NCBI GenBank assembly: GCA_964020155.1
Contig: OZ026559.1
Location: 4,695,674-4,758,173, forward strand
DNA length: 62,500 nt
Direction of reading: 5' to 3'
Source of the DNA: Chondrilla cf. caribensis
Lineage: Eukaryota; Porifera; Demospongiae; Chondrillida; Chondrillidae
Shown here one piece after another: positions 12,201 to 22,100 of the stretch. The notes beneath the pieces were generated by a model, which was not told the DNA's origin, made no database searches, and was given only the letters and a program-made list of their open reading frames with translations. How positions within the stretch are numbered: position 1 is the first letter of the stretch; every line of letters starts with the position of its first letter. The position numbers and the translations under genes were made by a program.

Positions 12201-12991
12201 CTGGCAGATGATATAACACTGGTGGATGGTATATTACTGGTGGATAGTGTAGCACTAATGGGTGATACAACACTGGTGGATGGTGTAGCACTGGTGGGTG
12301 ATACAACACTGGTGGAAAATGTAGCACTGGTAGATGGTATATTACTGATGGATGGTACAATACTGGTGGATATTATAGTACTGATGGGTACAACACTGGT
12401 GGATGGTACAATTTTGGTGGATGGTATAACACCAATGGGTGGTGTAACACTGGTGGTTGGTGTGACATTGATTGGTGGTATAACACTGCTGGGTGGTGTA
12501 ACACTGGTGGTTGGTGTGACATTGATTGGTGGTATAACACTGATGGGTGGTGTAACACTGGTGGTTGGTGTGACATTGATTGGTGGTATAACACTGATGG
12601 GTTGCATAGGATTGGTGGATGGTACAACACTGATAGATGGTATAACCGTGGTGGATGGTGTAATACTGGTATATGGGATAGCACTGCATTTGGATGTAGA
12701 ACTGATAGATGGTATAAAACCAGTAAATGGTGCAGAACTGGTGGACATAGAACTGGAACTGGTGGATGTATAACAAGTGGGTGTTACAAAACCAGCAAGT
12801 GACTCAGAACTGGTATAACAGGTAGATGGTGTAGATGAATCATTTAGCGATATTTCAGATGCGACTTTGTAATGGCTGTTCTGACAGCGATTCTGTCTCG
12901 AGGGCTGACATCCCGTGCAATTTCGACCGGATTTCTTGCATATACAATTCTTGCAAGTCGATTTACCGTTACACCGGCAGCATGAAGGCAT
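9227..12991 (-). CDS. Retrotransposon polyprotein: CXC-like zinc motif, reverse transcriptase, restriction-like endonuclease
   Basis: 1254 residues with no internal stop. Residues 4-40 form a Cys-rich motif (CCRCNGKSTCKNCICKKSG...CTGC). Residues 45-285 are low-complexity Ser/Thr/Pro/Val repeats. The reverse transcriptase follows, with LVDATNAFNQL near 655, GTTQGDPLAMAM near 710 and the catalytic box FADDSAA near 740. Near 1035 is a CTCGHPFSVDHALTC zinc motif followed by RHNEVRD. Residues about 1100-1125 (RLDVAMYG...FADVRVFNP) look like the D...D core of a restriction-like endonuclease, as in R2-type LINEs. No apurinic-type endonuclease is present. It would copy element RNA into nicked chromosomal DNA. 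Closely related proteins are common in cnidarian and sponge genomes; the exact clade is uncertain. Confidence 0.85.
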   Translation of the reverse strand: MPSCCRCNGKSTCKNCICKKSGRNCTGCQPSRQNRCQNSHYKVASEISLNDSSTPSTCYTSSESLAGFVTPTCYTSTSSSSMSTSSAPFTGFIPSISSTSKCSAIPYTSITPSTTVIPSISVVPSTNPMQPISVIPPINVTPTTSVTPPISVIPPINVTPTTSVTPPSSVIPPINVTPTTSVTPPIGVIPSTKIVPSTSVVPISTIISTSIVPSISNIPSTSATFSTSVVSPTSATPSTSVVSPISATLSTSNIPSTSVISSASVIPSTTLNDAGTVTTSPGTSFYSPNCSLPSFRPAPGTDYVWGEMSGEAFTTMIEGAYNQIVHWKSNLFKVPSGSMGKKFVAELSRLFEAYTTESALESIALTAAMTLPALMLQKPHAKSKVQEHTACLKRRMSLWEKGDIDELIKEGRAIQRSLLSSRPPKNVGDDAKVARKFSKLMMEGKVRAALQLLNNETRSAPLMLDDVIEECEKSVRDILKDKHPHPKPPHPDVILSNDSTTANNDFHPIIFDSITAESIRKSALLTEGSAGPSGMDALCWRRLCTAFGEKSNQLCSAIATFAKRICTSYVDPTCLRAYTSCRLVPLDKCPGVRPVGVGEVVRRIVGKAVMKVVKRDLQEAIGSIQLCAGQDAGCEAAVHAMEHLFAGEDAEAMLLVDATNAFNQLNRQVTLLNTDKICPAMAHVLINTYRCCSHLYVDGHCLLSEEGTTQGDPLAMAMYAIGTLPLIRKLDGIAKQTWFADDSAAASSLERLKSWWDLLNEIGPLYGYFPNGAKTHMLVKPQHVAKAREIFKDTAIMISEEGERYLGGAIGTISFIQQYVQTKVGGWIKDIQKLSEFAATQPQAAYAALTHGLISRWNYLLRVIDWERLSSDELLQPLETAIQSQFIPAITGQAPPGQQVREILALPVRLGGLGLQNPIIMAKEQQSASQQICSPLVDRIVHQQHHMGDCHVAQQEIKANISSCKRTQRKEEAKNLENQLPFNLQRSMELAQEKGASVWLTSLPIDEHGFAMHKSAFRDALSLRYGWSLQNPPSHCTCGHPFSVDHALTCKTGGFPAIRHNEVRDITASLLSEVCHGVTIEPHLQPLTGEVMQHKSAITDEGARLDVAMYGFWGGRFEKAFADVRVFNPCAQSNRRSPLATVYRRHEQEKRRHYEERVREVEHATFTPLVFSVTGGMGRAATTFYSRLASMISEKRSTQYSNTLNWIRCKLTFALLRASIMSIRGTRSSRNHQPSEANHVQGPIDLQLMEGHIY
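12180..12800 (-). repeat. 18/54-bp coding tandem repeats in the retroelement ORF
   Basis: A 54-bp unit encoding ISVIPPINVTPTTSVTPP is repeated at about 12430-12600, within a broader 18-bp periodicity (xxVIPSTSV-like) spanning the region. All changes keep reading frame. The long open frames in other phases here are by-products of the periodicity. Confidence 0.85.
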
Positions 12992-13099
12992 CTTTACAGA
13001 AGTATCTTCACAGGATAATCGAAGTCAAAGAAATCAGACGTCGTTCAGTGCCGCCATTTTTTTTCCCGCCTGCACAAGTTTTTTCCAGATTACCAGATT

Positions 13100-13640
13100 G
13101 CTTGATAGCAATGTACAAAAAAAAACAAAAAAACATGCCAATTTTTACCATATTTCTTAATTGAATTGACAACCTTCACAAAAAGACAATGTCCTTTAGC
13201 TGATCTTTTTGGAGGGGAAGGTATTGGTCAATTAAATGTTCACAAAATTTGCCAAACAAAATCTTGAAAAACCTGGCACGCATATGGTATACTCCCATAT
13301 TTCACATTTCAGTGTAGATTTTCTTATCCATGTAGTAAGTTAAGCATGAATCACTAATCACATAAAATACTACTACCATGGCAACAACATACACAAGAAT
13401 GTATCGGGAGTAGATGTACAAAAATTCTTACATACCAGAAAGTTGACTCAGAGACTTTGCTGGCAAATTGAGAATGACCATCTGGTATGTAAGACTAACA
13501 CACAACCATGAACAAGAAATTAGTCATAATTCTAGCTATAGCTGGGTCAACTTTGTAAGCCATTTCGTTGAACTAACAAACTGAATAAAAATAAAAGATA
13601 AAAATGGAGTACTTTACTTGTCATAGAGTACAATCTAACT
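13100..13640. repeat. Duplicated upstream block of long genes, copy at 13 kb, with dead first exon
   Basis: Aligns with 32340-32870 and 61140-61520. In those copies a minus-strand first exon (MAGKVDPEKT or MACPVDPETT) ends in a GTRAGT donor. Here the equivalent ATG at 13563 reads MAYKVDPA, but a small deletion has removed the donor. This start is therefore probably inactive, in line with gene A using its own start in the CARD exon. Confidence 0.6.
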
Positions 13641-15639
13641 TAGTCTGGCGTAGCCGACCATTGAAGTTATTCTGTTTCGACACTGGTTTGTATATATTAG
13701 CTCGGGATCCTCACCGGTTAAAGTGCACTCTAATTATTGGTAGCAAAGGGGCGGGATCGAATGCGATATAATTAGTATAATGGCCATCGCAGCACAAGGG
13801 GTGGTCACCTCGTATGCTTACGTATTACCGTCCGCGACCGGGGTCAAGATGTGGTCAAGAGGTCAAAGGCCTTTACAATGGATGGTTAAACGGTCAAGCA
13901 CCTTCTAAAGCTGTTAAATTCTTTGACCATTACCTGGAATTATAGACAATCTATACTACGTTTACCAGGTTACATATCATAAATTGTCTCTGGTGGAACA
14001 AAAAGGAATCTTCATGATGGTTTAGATCATTATTTAGGGGATACCCATTTCAATCTGCATTCGACAAAATCATCCTGCTCCAGTCTAAATCATACCTTGC
14101 ACAATATGGCACATAAGGTGAGCAAAATAGATTTACCGTCAATACCGTACCCACAATGAGATCATATTTTAGGTGATGGGCACCTCAATCCCCATTCGGC
14201 ACCTTTTAGTCTAGCAACAGGGTGTCTACAAATTAAAATCATTCATCCATTAAAGTGCCATGACCTGCTGACTGACTCGGAGTACAGTGCACTGTGAACA
14301 CAAGCTTTAATGGACGAGCCTTGGCGCTTTAATGGTGCCATAATACAAGCTGCCTCCTTGCAAAGGTGCCCTAGTTTCCTCCCAGTGATTAGTAACTCCA
14401 TGCAATTAATGTCGTAGACGTTGTAGGGGTCCAACTGAAGATTAATAGATGTTCCAATGGTAATACGATCAACTTCATACAGCATAATGCCCCTAGCTTT
14501 CGTTGCAAACGAAGCTAGCAAAACATCACGAGAAGGAGAACATGAAGACACCATTGTGATCTAGAATGACGTCATGGTCAAATTAAAAATTTGGAGTGGG
14601 TCAAACGAAAAAGCAATTCTGAGCATGGTCAAACGGTCAAGGCTAAATTTTGATTGTCAAATAATGGGTAAAAGTGTTGGGTTCAACGTTGGACATTTCA
14701 CCACTACCGAATAGCAATGTCCCCAGACCCTTGAGTCTTGGCGAATTCAAGTCTAGCGAATCCAGTTCACATCGACAACAAGACATTGGGAAACTATTCA
14801 GTTTTGCTGGTAATTGCTAAAAAATGTTTTAAATCTGACGTCGATCGTGCGCACTTTAGATATCTTCGTTTCTGCGGGTTTAGACATTTAGACACTTGTG
14901 GGGGCTAATTGGTGTCGCTATACTAAAGTACAGGTCCGCGGTCCGCATTTTAGGCACAACCGACTAAAACCTAACCTCGTTGTAGAATACAACGGCGCTG
15001 GGGATCCGGCAATAGTTAAGAGATCCGATCCGGGAGTTAATTACCATTATAATTCAGATCCGCCTCAGAATATGTACCTCACTTCTTAATTTGGTAAAGT
15101 AAGTCATCATCCTACAGCCTTGCCAGGCAGCTGCCAAGCCCAAGGGACTCCCCACTGAACTCGTTTTCAGTTGTACCTGTGTTTGGTGTAAAAACCCTGT
15201 GTCCGAGGCCCAACTAGTTTACACTAGATTTTTGTATCTTATTGTTACTGTTGATTGAGTAATAATGAGTGTCAACAACAACTAGGTACGTAATTAATTT
15301 TGATGCATCCGTCGTTTAAATATCTTTGGTACACAGGATTAGGACAAGACTCTAGACGTACCTTAGTAGTAGATACGCAGCAAATGTTCTCCGAAAGGTA
15401 TACTGAGTCTCGTTGTCAAACGTACTCCTGAAGGTTTAGGATCTTTGCTAGCGCTAGCGGCCCGGGTTCTTGCCAAACTCGACTGGGATGTAGGCAGCCC
15501 CTTTTCCGGTACGCTCCTTATATGTAAGCAGGAAAAGTTCCGGTAAAGGATGAATATCATTAACAATACAGAAAGAGTACAGTAATAATAGTATCAAAGG
15601 ATTTATAATAATATGTATAATCATGATAAGCAAAAGAAA
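13641..15639. other. Transposon-rich spacer
   Basis: No gene seen. Near 13793 begins an end reading CAAGGGGTGGTCACCTCG. The following sequence to about 14200 is the inverted counterpart of 34400-35030. The segment 15000-15460 (gatccgatccgggagttaat, then 'gtagatacgcagcaaatg') is the block also found at 33950-34150 and 61735-61970. A short minus-strand frame at 14554-14243 has no recognisable product. Confidence 0.5.
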
Positions 15640-15835
15640 TCAGTTAAATCTTTGATGCCTTGAGTATCATTTTGTATGGATCATTTCTCACTCATTGATA
15701 TGATGATCGAGCTTCTCTCAGGCATAAAATGGATGAATGAAGGAAGACAAAACTCAATCTACATCTTATCAGGAGATGATCCGGTTGTAGGCAATGTTCC
15801 TCTTTTGTTCGCATCATACTAAGCTCAATGGCTGC
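15640..15835 (-). mobile_element. 5'-truncated fragment of the CXC-RT retroelement
   Basis: On the minus strand 15840-15690 reads LLIRCRLSFVFLHSSILCLR then EARSS. This corresponds to the C-terminal WIRCKLTFALLRASIMSIRG then TRSS of the intact element at 9227. It carries stops and only the last ~50 codons. Confidence 0.6.
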
Positions 15836-16309
15836 ATATAGCAACAACACCCACATGACCCTGTATATCTGCATGATGTAGTGGTGCCAATCCATCACTA
15901 TTTGTCTTGTTCATGTCACATCCAAGTTCAATGCACTTAAGTAGTGACAACACCCACAAGATTCTCATGAGCAGTAATGTGAAGTACCATTCATCCTGCA
16001 CCTACAACCTTATCCATGTCACATACCAGTTTGACTAATTGGACAGTACAGTACCTACATTCATGAACTACATCAGGTGCAAAATGTAGTGCTGTGAGCC
16101 TGTCAGTGTTAGTTTGACATTCAAGTTCAATGCGTTTAGTAACAGCATACACGTGACCCATGTTGGCTACTTGAAGTAGTCTATCAATCCATGTCCATCA
16201 ATGGCAATCCTGGCTACATCCAGTTGACATGACATGTGTGTTTGCAAAATTCACTGATGTAGTAAAATGTAGTGCGGTATGTCCTTTATAGTTCGTTAAG
16301 GGTCGGATA

Positions 16310-16860
16310 TAGGAGAAAGAGACAATCATATAGCATGTGTATGTTATTCCAATACAGACACGCAGTAATGGTCACACTTTAATGGTGCAATTAATGCAGT
16401 AACATAAGCACACATCGTTAGTAATTAATTAGAGCAATGACATATTGTGTGTGTACATACATGCATGCAATAATAATAATGACATACAAATGATAACACT
16501 GAATGTATGTATTTATGCACGTGCAATGCTAATTTATACATAATAATATTATTTAATAACAATATGAACTGTGACTTGTTATTTGGTAATAAAGTCTGCC
16601 ATAACAACCATCACCAAACAATGATATTGTTACCATGGAAACAGTGTTGACACGGGGAATTGACACCAAGTAAAACAAAAAATAGTTGAAAATAGTTTCC
16701 TCTTCTCTACCTTTGTAGTCTCTGTGTCAGGGCTTGTGGAACCTGTGAAAGAGCAGATTTCAAGATGAGAAGAACGACATCATACATAGCATGTGCACAC
16801 TGGTGGAGATGTGCACACATGCAAGACTCATGAACACAACAGTTACATGATACACAATAT
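16310..16860. repeat. Conserved spacer of the short-gene 3' half
   Basis: Aligns with 26600-27125 and 36310-36850. It is AT-rich. Its only exon-like element is a tiny minus-strand segment (VPQALTQRLQR, acceptor TTTCACAG, donor GTAGAG) at about 16741-16709. Confidence 0.5.
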
Positions 16861-16862
16861 AC

Positions 16863-16875
16863 TCACACACACACA

Positions 16876-16933
<58 letters not shown>
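16863..16933. repeat. (CA)n microsatellite
   Basis: An almost pure CA run at the same place in the block as the longer arrays at 27137-27475 and 36859-37210. Confidence 0.95.
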
Positions 16934-16936
<3 letters not shown>

Positions 16937-17417
16937 ACAGTACATACATAGGAACATGCACACACTCAGCTGTGCATTAAGTTCCTATCTATGTCCTTAC
17001 GTACGTACGTACCTTTCTTGTTAGAATTCCCTTCTTCTTCTCAAATTCCTCTCTTCTCCGCTGGTCACTGTCTCCTGAAAGTTGAATCAACATCAACCTT
17101 GTTGAGTTTGACAAGTTTAGCGGTAGCACCAATGTGGCCATTTCCAGCTGCAATATGGACTGTGGTCAATCCCTTGCGGTCTGTCTAAGTTCAATGAGTT
17201 TAGCAATGACATCCACATGACCCTCTGTAGCTGCATGATGTAGTGCAGCCAATCCATTGCTATCGGTCTTGTTCATGTCACATCCAAGTTCAATGAGTTT
17301 AGCGACAACACCGACACAACCCTGTTCAGCTGCCGTATGAAGTGCGGTTTGACCGTCGTAGAGATTGTTGACATCACATTCCCCACCAATAACAATGCTC
17401 TCAGAATCAGGTGGGAC

Positions 17418-17610
17418 AGGTTCTACATGTACGATGCACATTACAGGACAGTTCAAGTGACAACATGTGCGATGTACTGTACATGACGGTTCAAGTAACA
17501 ACATGTACAATGTACTGTACATGACGGCTCAAGTGACAACACGTACGATGTACTGTACATAACGGCTCAAGTGACAACATGTACAATATACTGTACACGA
17601 CAGTTTAAGT
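17418..17610. repeat. 38-bp minisatellite, copy 2
   Basis: About five units with the TGTACTGTACA core, between the broken ankyrin exon and exon 1 of short gene copy 2. Confidence 0.8.
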
Positions 17611-17820
17611 GTCACAACTACTGTAGACTCCTCAACACATTGTAGGGTGAACAGACACAAGTTACCCCCACCTCCAGTGTTCCAAGCCAACCCAGCTTCA
17701 CTCAACCCGACTACAACACTAGTATCGTATCGGTTGTGGTAGACACAATATTGTATGAACTAATCGGACGGGTTTCCTACGATATGATACTGTGTGTACA
17801 TGAGTTCTTCCTATGCTCAC

Positions 17821-17880
17821 CGGTAGTTCTTCGTTTGTGTCTTGACGACCATTTCCGTCACAAAACCTTTCGACGGCCAT
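17821..17880 (-). CDS. Short ankyrin gene, copy 2: first exon
   Basis: The ATG at 17880 reads MAVERFCDGNG...TNEELP with a GTGAGC donor. The exon is open and conserved with the other copies, but its ankyrin exon lacks an acceptor, so this copy is probably not functional. Confidence 0.45.
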
Positions 17881-18660
17881 TTTCGTAGTCAGTCCGACTT
17901 CCGGACGGAAGAACAGTCGGGAAAGTCCCTCCATGTGTCACTGCTGTTCCATTGGAAAATGGTGGGTCAAAATGAAGATTTCGAGCGCAATAGGTGTTTG
18001 AGTACGGAGCAAAGAGATGGACGATCTATGCATGATCCACTTTTATGAGTTCAAATACAATGGAGCCTTGTACAGCTGCTATTACCCCTGACTAAGTAGG
18101 GAGAAACGCCCGTGATTATTCGTGTCTTGTCTAGGAAGCGACCGTCGAGGGGAACTTCATTATGTCGAGGAAGAATATAGTTTGAAATGAGGTGGTTCTG
18201 AATACGGTATAGGCTAGTTAAGGAAACTCGTGAATAACCAGCACACGTGAACCGAGTGGGTAAGCAAATCAAGTGACGAACATGTCGCGAGTGAGAGGAA
18301 TGATTGGGCCATGCAAATCTGATACACAGTTTGTCGTCCAGTGGTTTTGAAATAGTATGTGGAAGGTGGTCATTTATATTATCATCACTGAAGTAGTAAA
18401 GTGCACAAAACGATCCGATGGGTCTAACGACACTACACTCAAGCTTCAACAAACAACTGTAATATTTGCAGCAGATACGTGTACACTAATCAAAAGACAC
18501 CATATATTGCACTCCATGCATGTGGCTAAGTAGAGTGGGTCAGAGGCCCATATAATGCATAATGAAAGTGGGGCGGAGTGGTCAAAGCATGCAGGATGGG
18601 ATGATAGACTGGGAATTGATTTTAACCTGACTTGTGCAGATTTGGTATGTTTTTGGGGGT
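17881..18660. repeat. Conserved upstream block of short gene, copy 2
   Basis: Closely similar to 345-1060, 28562-29300 and 38322-39260. Presumed promoter and spacer. No independent exon is supported. Confidence 0.6.
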
Positions 18661-18830
18661 AATTAGTATTGTGTGTGTGTGTGTGTGTGTGTGTTGCATT
18701 GTGTGTTACATTTGCATGACTGTAATATCATCGTATTGAGTCTACCGAGGAGATACACAACCCCATAATAGTGAGCTACACAAGTACGTAATAATAAATA
18801 CAGTGACAGTGAACCTAGTGATACGTTTAT

Positions 18831-19162
18831 AAAGCACAATATGCATATACAATGACCAAAGATGAGCATTCATAAGAATCATGCCACAATGATAAGACTA
18901 AAACTACTATAATTTACATATATACATTTTACACACACTTAAAATGTAATGAAAGTGATAATAATTTATTTAATTCAAAATGTAATTTGCCGTATATAAA
19001 GCACAACATGCATGCATATACAATGACCAAAGATGAACATTCATAAGAATCATGCCACAATGATAAGACTAAAACTACTATAATTTACATATATACATTT
19101 TACACACACTTAAAATGTAATGAAAGTGATAATAATTTATGTAATTCAAAATGTAATTTGCC
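18831..19162. repeat. ~167-bp tandem duplication downstream of gene B
   Basis: The segment from 'aaagcacaat' to 'aatgtaatttgcc' (18831-18991) is repeated at 18998-19162, with a few differences. It is the 3' flank of gene B and duplicates only non-coding sequence. Confidence 0.85.
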
Positions 19163-19165
19163 CTG

Positions 19166-22100
19166 TCAACAGATCAGCTTAGCAACGATATCCTTATGAC
19201 CTTTGGCATTAGCAATATCCAGTGCCGTCTGCCCCATGGAGTTAGTCTTGTTCTTGTCACATCCAAGGTCAATGAGTTTTGTCACAACATTCACATGACC
19301 TTCCTGAGCTGCAATGTGTAGTGCTGTGAATCCCCTTTCGGCAGCTCTATTTACATCCATTCCATGCCGGCCAAGTTCAGCAACAACATCCACATAGCCC
19401 TCGGAGGCTGCCAAGTGAAGCGCTGTAGCTCCACAAAGGGTCATGGTCTCGGCCATGGTACATCCAAGTTCAATGAGTTTAGTGACAACTTTCACATGAC
19501 CCTTGCAAGCTGCAACATGTAGAGGTGTACGTTTAATAAGGTCTGTTGCATTCACATCACATTTGAGTTCAACTAGTTTAGCAACGACGTCCACGTGACC
19601 ATAGCCAGCTGCAAGATGTAGTGCAGTCGATCCATCGTCAGTGGTCTTGCTCATATCACATTTAAGTTCAACAAGTTTAGCAACGACGTCCACCTGACCA
19701 TGGCCAGCTGCAATATGTAGTGCCGTCAATTCATTGTCGGTGGTCTTGTTCATGTCACAAGCAAGTTCAAAGAGTTTAGCAACAACATCCACACAACCAT
19801 TCATAGCTGCATAATGTAGTGCCATCAATCCCTTGTTATCGGTCTTGTTCATGTCACATCCAAGTTCAACAAGTTTGGCCACGACATCCACGTGACCCAG
19901 CACAGCTGCATAATGTAGTGCGGTCAATCCTTTATCGCAAGTCTTGTTTATGCCACATCCAAGTGCTTTGAGTTTAGCAATGACATCCACATGACCACAT
20001 TTAGCTGCGGCATGAAGTGGTGTACATCCATGAACAAGACAATCAACATTAAAACCAGGATTATTTCTATATTTGTGCACCAGATTTTCAATTTCGCTAA
20101 TGCTTCCACTAGAAGCTGCACCATGCAGAGCTAAATATACATACTTCAGTGGGTCATGCTCTCTTTGCTTATTTGCTGCACATCCACCTTCCAATTTTCC
20201 ATACCTTAAAATCTATAGAAAATGAAGTAATGAAATAATTATATTAAGTATATATTAAGATATTTTGTCTGGTCCTTGTACACATGTAATTAAAAGTAAC
20301 TATAAGCATTTGTCAATACTGAGAAATCACTCATTTCTGGTGAAACTCCCTTACAAATACCAATATTTAACAATTTTTTATGACATCACAGTATGCCCAG
20401 GTTAGTATTACCACTATACAATCAAAGCAGTACTGTTGATGGTACAGTTGAATTAAATGTCTAAAAACAAGCAGCTACTCAATTACAAGTTGATCCTTAA
20501 ATTTAACCACATGCTAGGAATTTAAAGGTCATTGCCCATATTATTATGTCAGTAAAACACACAAATGTACATAAAGTTCTACAAAATATATGTATAACAT
20601 AGACCACTTGCAAAATCGTGTGTCCATCACGTAACCTGACATCATGGTTGGCAAGACGTTAACTGTCATTATCATAGTCACAATGGGGGAATCGTTGAAA
20701 ACCAGTACAGTGAGTGGCATTGTCTACAAAAGCTGCACTTGTTGGATGCTTGCTCTTTTATTGGCAGCTGGATCTCTTCTAAATAATCGAAGAGTTTGGT
20801 ACATCTGTTTTAATTTCGACCCCATCAATTTTAGAGCAGCTAACCCAGGTACTTTGCTCTGTATTGCTCAAACATTCAAAGAAAACACTTCATTCTTGTC
20901 TGATTATATTATGTTTTTGGCTTCGCATATACCTCATATAAAAAGAAGGCATTCAATAAAGACAGCTTAAACTCCTTAAAATCCCTCAAAGGGTTCAAAT
21001 GCATGAAGATTTTCTGGGAAATGGTTGGCTTTATCAAGTGTCAAATAATACCTTTTTGTATTTCAGGTGTCATGCACTATTTTTCCTCTCTATCTGACAA
21101 ACAAATGTACACCCCATGACTGTCCATGTGTGTATGAATTGTGGGGGACAACAACTAGCAGGCATAGTATAACTTCTTGCCAACCATTACAAATGGTGCA
21201 AAACTGATACATCATTTTACAAGTGGTCTACTGCATACATGTTATGACATGTCGCCTGTATATAACTCACTGGTAGGTCTTCCTTCATGTCTCGGCCAAG
21301 ACTGTTCATATTCGGGTAACCCTCTTTCCCAATCATCACATCACACAGGCTACGTACAGTCTCCAACGAACCATGATCTCTCATGTGGAGATACAGCATT
21401 TCAGTAGCTTTATCATTGCCTGTTCTCTCCAATTCAAAGCACAAGTCTCCAGGTATGACTTTCTTTATTTCCAATAATTGAGCAATTTCATGTGTGTTAA
21501 CGCTTCCAAGGAACTTGTCCTCATACTTCTGGAAAAAATCTTTGCGGTCAAATTTTCTTACTACAAACAATGAGTGAAAATAGAAGAATAAAACAATAGA
21601 GGAGCTGTCCGAAGTGTTAACAACAATTTTACATACTCCTCAACACAGAAGATTCATTGTTGAAAGTTGAGTTGAATGCAGTAGCATATACAAGAACCAA
21701 GTGATATGTGCTGTCAATAATTATGAAACAAGATGGGCTTGCACCTACAGTATAATGTTATGCATGCATGTACCCATACATCAAGTATGATGTGTATGTT
21801 CAGAGTTCGAAATAACGTTCAGATAAAACATTGTCTGATTTGAACATTATATTTTGTTTGGACAAAATTTCTGCCTAAAGAAGTGGCAATAAAAGAGTAG
21901 CAGCCTTCACTGAGTAGAGTGATATTCCACCAAAGAAGAAGACCATTCAGAAGAAGACAGTCCAAAAGTGGATTTCAGACTTCGAAAGAGACAAAACCAG
22001 AAGATCACGACCACATTTCTTTATTGAAATGTTCAATATAAAGATAAACTGATTTAGCTGAGGAATTTCAGAGACACTTTCATTCAAGGTATGACAAATG

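Larger units (their letters stand above)
9117..13089 (-). mobile_element. Full-length non-LTR retrotransposon, CXC-RT-endonuclease type
   Basis: A 3973-bp unit bounded by perfect 10-bp direct repeats, with one long ORF (12991-9227), a short 5' leader, a short 3' UTR and a short terminal A run. This is what target-primed reverse transcription leaves. No LTRs are present. The right flank (13137-13290) matches 32339-32490 and shows that the element entered the duplicated block. A 5'-truncated relative lies at 15640-15835. The uninterrupted ORF and exact duplications suggest a young insertion. Confidence 0.85.
15836..17400 (-). pseudogene. Short ankyrin gene, copy 2: decayed ankyrin portion
   Basis: Ankyrin signatures are present but broken. 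The segment 17400-17170 encodes ESIVIGGECDVNNLYDGQTA, LHTAAEQGCVGVVAKL and LHHAATEGHVDVIAKLIEL, then frameshifts to a stop (RQTARD). The 5' part of this exon, including its acceptor and first repeat, is deleted relative to 37799-37680. Small downstream exon remnants lie near 17080-17020 and 16741-16709. The segment 16300-15836 holds scrambled ELGCDMNKT-type repeats. The first exon is at 17821-17880. Confidence 0.6.

Noticed and set aside
12144..12802. Plus-strand and alternate minus-strand open frames
   Set aside because: They mirror the 18/54-bp periodic coding repeat of the retroelement ORF, which is the only frame continuous with RT motifs.
20644..20970. 108-codon plus-strand frame with a hydrophobic stretch
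   Set aside because: It lies in an intronic repeat whose other copies (54231, 57750) do not keep the frame.
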